A stretch of DNA of 64,000 nt from assembly GCA_024220505.1 (NCBI GenBank), contig JAKZZE010000027.1, positions 372,001 to 436,000 of the forward strand. Reading direction: 5' to 3'. The notes beneath the pieces are model-generated. The model ran no database searches and was not told where the DNA came from. It was given only the letters and a program-made list of their open reading frames with translations. Positions 13,196 to 22,230 of this stretch are shown here, one piece after another (positions within the stretch are counted from its first letter, which is position 1; each line of letters begins with the position of its first letter). The position numbers and the translations under genes were made by a program. The DNA comes from Rhizopus arrhizus. Taxonomy: Eukaryota; Mucoromycota; Mucoromycetes; Mucorales; Rhizopodaceae.

Positions 13196-15012
13196 AATAA
13201 TTTTTATTTGACAATAATTTTTAATGACCGATGAGCACATAGCATTTTCATGCTGTATTGCCCGGGTCAGATCGCAGTGAAAAGGAGTGAAAAACCCTTT
13301 TGGGACTAAAGGGAAAACGTAAAAGTATTATGTATTAGAGATGATAATTAACTATCTGAAAATTTTTGCTGAATGTAACGAAGATGCTTGACAAAGGGCT
13401 CACCAAGATGGGTTGAAGCTTCAGGGAACTGAGAGTGGGCTAGGTAGTCCATTTCGAGTAATATCGCACATATGGAGGGCCAACGAATGAGCCAGGCATC
13501 AATTGATTGTCTCGCTTTCCTGGTGTGGAGTGTTGGTGGTAAGAGATTCAAAAGGTAGGAAAGCGGATTGTCGATAGATTTGGGCATCTGAAGGCGGTTG
13601 TGCATATCTAGACAAGAAAAACTATGCTGGCGTGTAAAAAGTTCATTTGGATGAAAGGGGCATGCTTGGGGCTTACCAAGAGGTAACCAACCAAGTCGCC
13701 ATCGCACGCAACGAGACCGTTCACTTTTTGTCATTGGTATCCGAAGGATGGGGTCGACAATTAGATCATTACGGCAGTGGGACAGAAGTTTAGCATGTTT
13801 TTCTTGAAGTTTTGAACGGTGACTGTCAATCAGGAATTGTCTTCGTTTTCTAATAAAATTCTTATGAGACATAGTTTCGAGATGTTCATTGCTGATTGAT
13901 GTCCAAAAAGGTGATCTAGATAGTTGGGACCATTTCGAGATGCGTTCAGATTGTATGTATGGCAGTAATTTTGTTAGTAATGCATCGTCTGGCAGGGAGG
14001 AGATTCTGAAAAGAAACTGTATTTGAAGTATGGAGATACGATCCTTCATGTTTGGTAAGTTTGCTAGATGTAGCATTACCTTGGTGGAGGTGAAGGGTCG
14101 TCCGCCGAAGATTTGCCGAATGCATTGGTTTTGACAATTTTCGAGAGCTTGAATTTCTCGTAAATTGAAGGTTGTAATTGCTAGACCATATTCCAGTTGT
14201 GGTCGGACTATCTGGGCATAGAAACGGGTTGAAAGAAGGTAACCAAGCCCGTTTTTGTTGACACCAAGGGTAACGAGCTGTCTCATCGTTCCAAGTGATT
14301 TGTTAATGTTTTGTTGCAAAAGTGCTGATTTGTCGATAATACCACCGGATTTTATAGGAACACCAAGGTACGGGAAGTAATCTTCATTGGGTAGTTCACT
14401 ATTGTAGAGGTAGTATTTTTGACGTGTAGGACTGGGATCAACAACGACGCACTTTTTAGGGTTCCATCGATAACCTAAAGAAAGGCTGTGCTCTTCGCAT
14501 TTGGAAAGGAGAGACTGTAATGAATCAGCATCAGCAATAAGAACTACATCATCCGCATACAATAGGCAGTTTAACTTTGGAGCGACAATGAGAGGATCAT
14601 TAAAATCCGTGTCGACGAGAGGTACTGATCGTAAGAAATTGGGAAGGCTATTGATATAGACTGAGTATAGGTAAGGTGATAATACAGACCCTTGCAAGAC
14701 GCCAGTTTTTGGGTGAAAGCGGGAGGATTTATGATTACTAAGGATCACTTCAACAGAAACATCTTCAAACATATTGTATAAGAGGGCTAACAGAGGTGTT
14801 GGTATGCTTGAAGAGAGCTCATTCCATATGATGTTACGATCAACCGTATCATAGGCTGATTTAATATCAAGAAAGGCTAGTACCGGGTTGTAGTGTAAAT
14901 GCTTGCGGTGATATAACTGACATAGTTCTGTTAGGCAAAGCACTTGATCGAGTGATCCTCTAGACTCACGGAAGCCTCCTTGGGCATTGAGGACAAATAC
15001 AGAGACTATCTC
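13196..15012 (-). mobile_element. 5'-truncated LINE with a long reverse transcriptase frame
   Basis: The frame is open from 15012 down to the stop at 13348 (about 555 codons). It enters in the middle of an RT domain: GGFRESRGSLDQVLCLTEL, then LDIKSAYDTVDRN, GVLQGSVLSPYLYS and the catalytic LLYADDVVL. Further on are thumb-like sequence and a C-terminal Cys/His cluster (CPFHPNEL...HSFSC). The endonuclease and the N-terminal half of RT are missing. The frame stops at 15013-15015 exactly where it meets a transposase relic, so the copy is probably 5'-truncated by incomplete reverse transcription. The motifs place it near the I/Jockey/R1/Tad group rather than with the L1-like element at 17012. The 3' UTR limit near 13196 is approximate. 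It cannot move by itself. Confidence 0.85.
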
Positions 15013-15310
15013 TTAAATTTTTATAAAGATCTCCCTCAAGCTTGTATCAATGATGTTATTCCATCTCTCACTAAGAAGAACGTGCCTCACAAGAAACAAC
15101 GAGATGAAACTTACCAATCGTATTGCATTGGCTAAAGAAGGGAGTAAAACTGATAAGAGCTTCCTTGAAAACTGTGTTTTCATTGGTAAATCTGAATTTA
15201 ATATTAACACGAAGCCTCCAGGTACATGATCTGTTAAAGATATACCAGCAATTGTTACTACTTTTTCTACCAAGTATCACAAGTTAAATAAAGGTGAGTG
15301 GCAGAGTTAC
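15013..15310 (+). pseudogene. Relic of a Tc1/IS630-like DDE transposase
   Basis: One plus-strand frame reads KTDKSFLENCVFIGKSEFNI followed by NTKPP, a stop, and then SVKDIPAIVTTFSTK. This resembles the second-aspartate block of IS630/Tc1-type transposases (usually CVFxDE.GF....R..SxKG.PA), with the catalytic DE apparently replaced. Another frame upstream reads DLPQACINDVIPSLTKKNVP. Frames shift and stops interrupt, so it is dead. The truncated LINE abuts its left edge. The family call rests on motif resemblance only. Confidence 0.5.
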
Positions 15311-16200
15311 ATGTGAAAGCAATAAAAAAGATGCTACTATGTCGAAAGAAATACTTTTATTATTGAAATACATGAACAAGTTAGTGCAACGTGAGTAATT
15401 TTTGTCTTAATAAATTAGAGCTTGGTGCATGCGAAGCAGCTTTATTATATGACTGGTCTTTTGATAAAAAATATCGCCATGAATCAAGGACCAATGTTCC
15501 AAAAAAAAAAGAAAAAGCTGAAAGATATATTATTTAACTTGTGCAAGTATGGTGATTGGGGCCGTGGAAATAACCAAGGTATATCAAAGCAGTAGAGTAT
15601 ATCCAAAGCGATAAATACCCAAAAAACCATATATTTGTTTTATTACTAATTATTGGAGATAGTCTTGGCCATTGAGCTTATAATAAACCATCCAAAAGGA
15701 TATATATGCCGTTTGAGTTGATCGAGAAACTACGAAATTAGCTATAATATTAATACTTTTCCAAAAATGTTGGAAATATCAGCGAAGTTGTTGATGATGA
15801 AGGTGAGAATAATAAATTAAAGTACTGATAAGGAAATAAGATGTAATGATGTTTTCTTTGCTTATAGTTTCATGTTGAGAATCGCGTAGAGTTATTACGC
15901 ATTCAACTTTCGGCATCAGTTCAGTAGAACATCATTCTTCCCTCCCCTCTCTTATCGAATCTATGCCAGCGTCATGACATATAATCTTACAATATCTACG
16001 CCGCAACGCATGTCATTTTATTTTATGTTATAATATTCTTAACATAACATCTACTCTGATTTCTTATAAATTGAATATGAATCATGTTTAAAGTATGTTG
16101 GGATACGACAGTGAGTGAATGGTATGAGCTTGCAACAAAAATATCAATTTTTTTTATCATGACAAAACATCTAAAATTGACCAACCAGATGAGGTCTGCA
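15311..16200. other. AT-rich stretch without a supported gene
   Basis: About 0.9 kb of AT-rich sequence with frequent stops. Nothing recognisable was found. Confidence 0.45.
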
Positions 16201-16290
16201 TACCTACCCATACCTGCCCATACCTGCCCATACCTGCCTATACCTGCCCATACCTGCCTATACCTGCCCATACCTGCCTATACCTGCCTA
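16201..16290. repeat. 10-bp minisatellite, nine units
   Basis: Nine head-to-tail copies of TACCTGCC(C/T)A; the first unit is TACCTACCCA. The repeat stays open in one frame and runs directly into the LINE fragment that follows. A similar TACCTACCC occurs just after that fragment at about 16435. The units have no spacers, so this is not a CRISPR array. Confidence 0.9.
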
Positions 16291-16299
16291 TACACCCTT

Positions 16300-16446
16300 A
16301 GCCCACAGCAACGCTCTCTCCGTTACCACAATGAATTCTGGACTGATGAACTAGACCGGCTTATGCAACACAGAGAATATTGTTACAAGAAATGGAGGAG
16401 AGCAATTGGTACTGCCAAACTAAGATTTTCACCGTACCTACCCTAG
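16300..16446 (+). mobile_element. LINE ORF2 fragment (endonuclease-RT linker region)
   Basis: The frame encodes SPQQRSLRYHNEFWTDELDR and then LMQHREYCYKKWRRAIGTAK. This looks like the segment between the endonuclease and RT domains of LINE ORF2 proteins, where FW.DEL..L...R...Y..WRR is common. Only about 45 residues survive. The fragment lies between the minisatellite and a further TACCTACCC. Confidence 0.5.
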
Positions 16447-16995
16447 GCCAGCAATATTTTGATTTGACAGAGAAATCTTGACATTCAGATTAATTTATAA
16501 ATATTCATTATGTTTATTACACTAAGTAAAAAGAGCCTGCTAAACTAAAGGGCATTTTGATACTATGTATGGTTACTCAATCCCAAAAGAACATATTTCA
16601 AATGATAAATAGAAATAAAGGCTGTGTTTTTTGTATTTTATTACTAATTTGAAATAAGGTACAATCAAAATAGCCACCTTTTGAAATACAGAAATCAACC
16701 CATTAGAAATTAAAAATGAAAATATTGAAAACTCTACATATCTAAGAAGGATTTTTCTAAGGTTAGTTGATCATTATTTTTGATACTTTAAAGAACGTAG
16801 TCAATAAGGGGTTAAAGTAACCTCAAGAAACATGCTTTCGTTGTGATCTTTTTCGAGATATTTTATTCTTTCATCAAAAGTTCCTTTTTTCCCTTCATAT
16901 ATTAATCAATTATATACACAAAGTACCAACCAAGAACGAACTGGAGTTTTGTTGCTTGTTTATTTCATGTTCCGATAATAAATCAAAAAATTGCT
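16447..16995. promoter_or_regulatory. Original upstream region of the AVO2-like gene, now separated from it
   Basis: This AT-rich region ends at the target-site duplication of the LINE. Before the insertion it lay directly upstream of the ankyrin gene at 22231, so it probably holds that gene's promoter and leader. It now lies upstream of LINE ORF1. No specific motif is certain. Confidence 0.45.
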
Positions 16996-17011
16996 TTTAT
17001 TACATCTCCTC
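16996..17011. repeat. Target-site duplication, 5' copy
   Basis: TTTATTACATCTCCTC, 16 bp, is identical to 22200-22215. It lies immediately before the first base of the LINE. A perfect repeat of this length indicates a recent insertion. Confidence 0.93.
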
Positions 17012-18352
17012 ATGGTTCTTCCCGACAATAATACTTTTGATCAGAACAGTGGCTTAGCCGAGCCACCCTCTTTGACATCTAAGGCAACATTGTCTACATC
17101 CTCTTCAACCAAGCGATCTTGGGCACAGGTGGTGACCAAAAACCGTAAATCACTTCTACTTTCTTCGACAACAACTCCTTCAACATCTGCATCTGACGCA
17201 ATTAACATGAAAGGATCAGCAGTTTCTAAGACGAGTATCTGGCGCCCTGGCCATGGCCCAGGCAGTGTATTTGTCGACATGACTGGACGAAAAGAATCCA
17301 AAGTTGAATTTCTAAGCTTAATTGCTAAACAGTACCCCTCTAGAGTGGGTGTTATCACTCAACAAGTGGGTTCTATGAAGTTTGCTGAGATTAATTTTGA
17401 TCCCGATGATACAGCTTTGAACGACTTTTTAACCAATGGTATTAAGTTTGCCGATAATTCAATCATCATTCCATGCAGGGCACTTGATAGCCAGATGGAA
17501 GTGATCCGTCTTCGTCTTTCCAATTTACCTTTTATGGGCGAAAGTGCTTTATTAGAAGGTTTACAAAAAAGCTTAAAAGTTTATGGAGAAATTCTTGATG
17601 TAGGGATCCTGTTAGAACCTACTACCCGTACTTATATGTGTACCGGTTATGCGGTTCTTAATGTTTCTGCTCAACATACTAAGTTTAAACAATTGACGCA
17701 TCTCATCCCTTGGGATGAAAAGCGTGAACAAGGTTTTTATGCAGTTTGGAACCAAATGCCTCATTATTGTCGTTATTGTCATGAGGAAGGGCATGTGGTA
17801 GTGGACTGTCCTAAGCGTCGTGCTAGAGCCTCCTGTTGGAATTGTGGTATTGATGGTCATATAGCTGCTTCATGTACTCGTGATAAGCCATCTAAGCGAG
17901 CTCGTAAACGACCAGAAACTAATGTTGCTATTCAACCATCTGTTGAAGAGGCCTCTACTTTACTCGCCACCACCGAATATCCCGAAACTACGGACGCACC
18001 CACGATAGACATAGATACTTGCCCCAATGTCGAAAATCAAGTTCATCCCGATGAGGCCCTCCCTCACAATCCACCAGTTGTACTTCCCACTCCTATTATA
18101 ACTAGTCCATCTTCCACTACGGTATCTCCTGGCAAGACAGGGCCCAAGCGTAGTCGGCCGCATGCTGCACAAAAGCCTTACGAACGTCCTGTAACTCGAT
18201 CTCAATCAGCTCCTCCTAAAGAACCCATCTATGTACCATCTGTTAGCATACAAGTCGGTCAAACTGACACCATGCTTACTGACTCTCCTATGGACTCTTC
18301 CTCATCCGCCATTCAAGCGGATGCAGGACCTACTACTCCCATGCTACAATAA
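17012..18352 (+). CDS. LINE ORF1 protein (nucleic-acid-binding, CCHC zinc knuckles)
   Basis: 446 residues from the ATG at 17012, which is also the first base of the element. The N-terminus is Ser/Thr-rich, followed by SWAQVVTKNRK, a motif seen in many LINE/gag-like ORF1 proteins. Around residues 90-240 is a folded region of the RRM-like type. Two zinc knuckles follow: CRYCHEEGHVVVDC and CWNCGIDGHIAASC. The tail is basic, then Pro/Ser-rich. Such proteins coat the element RNA to form the retrotransposition particle. The stop codon is one base before the ORF2 start codon. An in-frame TTG lies 21 bases upstream in host DNA, but the ATG is the sensible start. Confidence 0.9.
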   Translation: MVLPDNNTFDQNSGLAEPPSLTSKATLSTSSSTKRSWAQVVTKNRKSLLLSSTTTPSTSASDAINMKGSAVSKTSIWRPGHGPGSVFVDMTGRKESKVEFLSLIAKQYPSRVGVITQQVGSMKFAEINFDPDDTALNDFLTNGIKFADNSIIIPCRALDSQMEVIRLRLSNLPFMGESALLEGLQKSLKVYGEILDVGILLEPTTRTYMCTGYAVLNVSAQHTKFKQLTHLIPWDEKREQGFYAVWNQMPHYCRYCHEEGHVVVDCPKRRARASCWNCGIDGHIAASCTRDKPSKRARKRPETNVAIQPSVEEASTLLATTEYPETTDAPTIDIDTCPNVENQVHPDEALPHNPPVVLPTPIITSPSSTTVSPGKTGPKRSRPHAAQKPYERPVTRSQSAPPKEPIYVPSVSIQVGQTDTMLTDSPMDSSSSAIQADAGPTTPMLQ

Positions 18353-18353
18353 T

Positions 18354-21300
18354 ATGAGTAATAAGTCTCAACGCTTATTGCTGCATATTGCTTCATTGAA
18401 CTGCCACAGTTTAGTGAAGTCCAATAATCCAAAAAAACAATCACAATTTATACGATACTTACGCTCCTTAAAATTTGACATTATGACATTCCAAGAAACA
18501 CATGTTTCAGATAATACACTTTCTATAATCGATACTCAATTTCAAGCCCGCTATTCTTTGTGGACTCGTCACTGTGGTATTGTCTCTTTCAGTCCTTCCT
18601 TTATATTCTCTGATAACTTGGTCCCTGAAAACGATCGAATTATCCTGACAAAAGTCAAGCATCCTTACAATGCATTTGAACCTTTCTGGTTGCTTGTACT
18701 CTATGCCCCCGCCACTTCAGGTCAACAACGCCAACAGTTCTTTGATAATGTCCTTGAATTATTACACAATCAAGATCTAGATATCAACCTCGATCGTCTC
18801 TTCATTACTGGAGACTTCAACTACTCTTATTTACGTCCTCATTTATCATCACAGACCTCACTTCAATGGGTTTCTTTCTTGAATGATCATTTTTATAACG
18901 CCTTAATGAACGATGATCTTCATGAGATCCCTACTTTTAGGAGGAATGAAATTACTTACTCTACAATTGACTATATCTTTGTCAATCAGGCATTTCGTAC
19001 TCAAGTTATCGAAAGCAATTTACATAAGCTGGATGTATCCTGGACTGACCACTCTTTGCTCTCGGTTACCTGCTGCCTTGGTCCCTCACCCTCGGGTCCT
19101 GGTTTATGGCGGGGAAACCCACTTCTGGCTCGCAAGCCTGCTTATCAACAATATCTTCGGCAACATCTAGATGATATCCTGTTGAAAATACCTTCCGGAT
19201 GGAATGCTCAAAAGAAATGGGACTTTGTCAAGCAACAAGTCAAGAAAGTGACACGTACTTTTGCGATTGATTATAGCGATTGGCGAAAAAAGATGATTCG
19301 ACAATTACAGAGCGACAGAAATAGGTTTTTACGTAGCAAACCGTCACTGGATGCTCGTTTGCAACATCTCACTATTCTGGATCAACAAATAGCATCACTG
19401 CAACAAGAACTTTCGGAAACCCTTGCCCTCAAGGCTAACGTCCGTTGGCAGGAAGCAGGTGAGAAATCAGTCAAATATTTGAAGAATCTTTATCGCCAAC
19501 GTACTGTTGAGCAGCACATCACCACTCTACGGCCGAATGATTCTACAGACCCAGTAGAGAGTATTGATCGGATGCTACCCATTGCTCAACATTTCTATCA
19601 ATCTCTATTTACCACTGATCCGGTCGATGACTATCAAATAGAACACTACCTTGATGACATTCACGATTTGCCTCAATTGACTGACGATCACACAGACCAC
19701 CTACTGGAGCCGATCACCATTGAGGAAATCATTCATGAGACAGCTCGAGTAGAAAATAAAGTCAGCAGCCCTGGGGAAGATGGTCTTGGTTATGCTTTCC
19801 TATATCAACTATTCCGATATCCCCCTTTACAAGACCTGGTATTGGAAGTTTACAATCAAGCACTCAACTCAAAAAAATTCCCTAAATCATGGCAAGAATT
19901 GAGGGTAAGATTACTAGCAAAAAAAGGTGACTTAACCAGTTTGAAAAATTGGCGACCTATTTCTCTGATCAATTGCGATGCCAAAATCTACACACGGATC
20001 ATCAATTCTAGAATGAGACAAGTTATCTCTTCCATTATCAATCGTTGTCAAACGGGTTTTATGCCAAACCGTTTTATTGCAGAGAATGGGCTGGTCCTTA
20101 ATATAGTTATGGAGCATGCTCGACGGTGTAATCGAAATGACATTGCGCTTCTCTTGGATCAGGAGAAAGCATATGACCGAGTACATCCTTCTTATTTACG
20201 AGCTGTCATGCTGAAATTCGGCTTTCCTTTGGTCTTGGTAAACTCTATTATTGGGCTCTTCTTTGGTAATAGGGTCCGGATCAACATTAATGGGCACTTT
20301 ACAAATGAAATTCACCAATACCGTGGACTTCGTCAGGGTGATCCGTTATCACCACTACTGTTCAACCTTGCCTTAGAACCATTCTTACGGCATATCATTC
20401 AAGATAACTCCTTCCTTGGTTTCTCCTTTGCCCCACTGTCTCTAAACATATCTCCGCCACCAGCTTTGAAGGTACTGGCATACGCCGATGATGTCTGTGT
20501 TTTTCTTTCCTCTCCTGAAGATTTTGTGCGGGTGCAATACCACCTCCACATATACGGTCAAGTCTCCAATGCTAAAGTTAACCTATCGAAGACTGAGGCG
20601 ATTTTTTTGAATGGTTGTGCTTCTCCATCCTGGCAGCAAATGTTATTACAACATCAGGTTGTCAAATGGCATGATCACACTAAACCACAGCCACTTCGTT
20701 ATCTTGGATTCCCTGTTATCCAATCTATAGCTCAACGTAGATACGTGGAAGAACATCTATTACAAAATGTGAAAACTCAATGTGGACTATATTCCCAACG
20801 GCAATTGTCTATTCGAGGACGCGTGATTTTAGCTAACACACTGATATTGTCTAAATTATGGTACTCCTTACGCGTAGTGTCATTGCCCAAACATTTCTTT
20901 AAGCAAATCCGTTCTATAATTTATCAGTTTATTATGAAAGGGATTAAACCTGGATTTCAGTACGCTCATCTGTGTCAACCTATCATCAAAGGAGGCCTTG
21001 GTTTACTGGATCCTATGATTCAACATCGATGTTTACAATTTCGCTGGTTACGACAATTGTTCCAAGATGGCGACCCAGTCTCCTGCAGTCAAGTGTATAT
21101 GAAAGATTTTGTTCAACGGTTTCATTCCATGGGAACTACTTCCTTGTTGTCCCTCTTTTTCCCACCGCTGCGTGCAGCTGCTAACATCCATCTTGGTTCG
21201 TTTCTGCCTACCATGTATGAGGCTATGGACACCTTTCTCCAGAAGGGCTCCCCTGATGTTTGCTGTAATCCGTCCACTCTGCTGAGTCTACCCTTGTTAG

Positions 21301-22115
21301 CCTTGTTCTCGGATATCCCCTCAGGTCATTGGTTACTTAGTCATAGCCGCTCAAAATTGCAAGCTAACCAATTCTTTACCTACGACCAATCGCTCCATAG
21401 AGTTCGCCCTCTACTGCGACCAGACTCTCCGCCATACCCCAGACTATCTGGTCGTCTGGTGCGAGATTTGCAAAACCGAACTGTCACTCTCAACAACATG
21501 ACATGGAATTTAATTTTGAACGACTACCCTGATCCGGGCTCCGTTGATGATTTCCCATTTGTTTCGTGGTTGACTCGATCCATAGATTGGATATCTTTTC
21601 ATCCTCAAGACTACCGGCAGACCCAGTCCGACACACTTCTTACCCACCCACTTTCTACTTTATCTCCTCTCAAGTGGAAACAATTTTGGTCCTTGAAGAT
21701 TCTACCTGAAGCTCGAACAATTTGTTTCCGTTTCATATACAACAAGCTTCATTGTAACGCATCGGTATCTCGATTTGATCCTACTGTCACTGCTGCCTGT
21801 AGCCTATGTCATGATACACTGGAAGACGTTAACCACTTGTTGATCACTTGTTCATTCAAATGGTCTGTGTGGAAAGGAGTTCTATCCCGATTTGCGCCTT
21901 ATCTCGAGTTTCGACCCGAAGATATTGAAAGCATTCTGAGAAACTTCAGTCGTTTCGAATTTATAGATAATTCCCAATTGTTAAGAATCTGTTCACAAGC
22001 TCTGTTATACATCTGGCGAGCACACTGGCGCTACATTTTCGATGGAACGCCATTCTTACCACAGCAAATTGTTTCAATTATTTTTGAAAAGCTTAATTGT
22101 TATCGTCTACATTAA
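18354..22115 (+). CDS. LINE ORF2 protein: AP-type endonuclease and reverse transcriptase
   Basis: 1253 residues from the ATG at 18354 in the arrangement TAATATG, where TAA ends ORF1. The frame stays open upstream to 18231, but the endonuclease fold begins right after this ATG (LLLHIASLNCHSL). Endonuclease landmarks are QETHV, TGDFN, TIDYIFVN and SWTDHSLL, carrying the expected E, D/N and D-H residues. RT landmarks are RLLAKKGDLTSLKNWRPIS, GFMPNR, LLLDQEKAYDRV, GLRQGDPLSP and AYADDVCVF. The C-terminal zinc motif is CSLCHD...H...C. No RNase H domain is seen. The protein would nick target DNA and reverse-transcribe the element RNA onto it. All visible catalytic residues are present. Confidence 0.93.
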   Translation: MSNKSQRLLLHIASLNCHSLVKSNNPKKQSQFIRYLRSLKFDIMTFQETHVSDNTLSIIDTQFQARYSLWTRHCGIVSFSPSFIFSDNLVPENDRIILTKVKHPYNAFEPFWLLVLYAPATSGQQRQQFFDNVLELLHNQDLDINLDRLFITGDFNYSYLRPHLSSQTSLQWVSFLNDHFYNALMNDDLHEIPTFRRNEITYSTIDYIFVNQAFRTQVIESNLHKLDVSWTDHSLLSVTCCLGPSPSGPGLWRGNPLLARKPAYQQYLRQHLDDILLKIPSGWNAQKKWDFVKQQVKKVTRTFAIDYSDWRKKMIRQLQSDRNRFLRSKPSLDARLQHLTILDQQIASLQQELSETLALKANVRWQEAGEKSVKYLKNLYRQRTVEQHITTLRPNDSTDPVESIDRMLPIAQHFYQSLFTTDPVDDYQIEHYLDDIHDLPQLTDDHTDHLLEPITIEEIIHETARVENKVSSPGEDGLGYAFLYQLFRYPPLQDLVLEVYNQALNSKKFPKSWQELRVRLLAKKGDLTSLKNWRPISLINCDAKIYTRIINSRMRQVISSIINRCQTGFMPNRFIAENGLVLNIVMEHARRCNRNDIALLLDQEKAYDRVHPSYLRAVMLKFGFPLVLVNSIIGLFFGNRVRININGHFTNEIHQYRGLRQGDPLSPLLFNLALEPFLRHIIQDNSFLGFSFAPLSLNISPPPALKVLAYADDVCVFLSSPEDFVRVQYHLHIYGQVSNAKVNLSKTEAIFLNGCASPSWQQMLLQHQVVKWHDHTKPQPLRYLGFPVIQSIAQRRYVEEHLLQNVKTQCGLYSQRQLSIRGRVILANTLILSKLWYSLRVVSLPKHFFKQIRSIIYQFIMKGIKPGFQYAHLCQPIIKGGLGLLDPMIQHRCLQFRWLRQLFQDGDPVSCSQVYMKDFVQRFHSMGTTSLLSLFFPPLRAAANIHLGSFLPTMYEAMDTFLQKGSPDVCCNPSTLLSLPLLALFSDIPSGHWLLSHSRSKLQANQFFTYDQSLHRVRPLLRPDSPPYPRLSGRLVRDLQNRTVTLNNMTWNLILNDYPDPGSVDDFPFVSWLTRSIDWISFHPQDYRQTQSDTLLTHPLSTLSPLKWKQFWSLKILPEARTICFRFIYNKLHCNASVSRFDPTVTAACSLCHDTLEDVNHLLITCSFKWSVWKGVLSRFAPYLEFRPEDIESILRNFSRFEFIDNSQLLRICSQALLYIWRAHWRYIFDGTPFLPQQIVSIIFEKLNCYRLH

Positions 22116-22199
22116 AAGCATACCACTCAACAAGACGTGTGACTTATAACTAAATTTTATTAAATAACTCAATAAAATGATATTACAAAAAAAAAAAAA

Positions 22200-22215
22200 T
22201 TTATTACATCTCCTC
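22200..22215. repeat. Target-site duplication, 3' copy
   Basis: TTTATTACATCTCCTC directly follows the A tail and matches 16996-17011. The host gene's ATG is 15 bases downstream. Confidence 0.93.
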
Positions 22216-22230
22216 TCTTTTCCCCTCATT

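Larger units (their letters stand above)
17012..22199 (+). mobile_element. Apparently intact two-ORF L1-like LINE, 5188 bp
   Basis: The element runs from the ATG of ORF1 to a 13-A tail at 22187-22199. It is bounded by perfect 16-bp duplications. It has ORF1 (zinc knuckles) and ORF2 (apurinic-type endonuclease, RT, C-terminal zinc motif), both free of stops, and an AATAAA shortly before the tail. The RT motifs (NWRPISLINCDAKIY, LLLDQEKAYDRVHPSYL, RGLRQGDPLSPLLFNL, YADD) are L1/Tx1-like. Two-ORF L1-like elements are known from Mucor pericentromeric regions (Grem-LINE1); membership in that group is inference. It sits in sense orientation in the leader of the AVO2-like gene. Confidence 0.93.

Noticed and set aside
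16201..16290. Possible CRISPR array
   Set aside because: The 10-bp units are contiguous with no spacers, and the genome is eukaryotic; it is a minisatellite.
18231..18353. Upstream extension of LINE ORF2 overlapping ORF1
   Set aside because: The endonuclease fold begins right after the ATG at 18354; the extra residues look like a shifted reading of ORF1.
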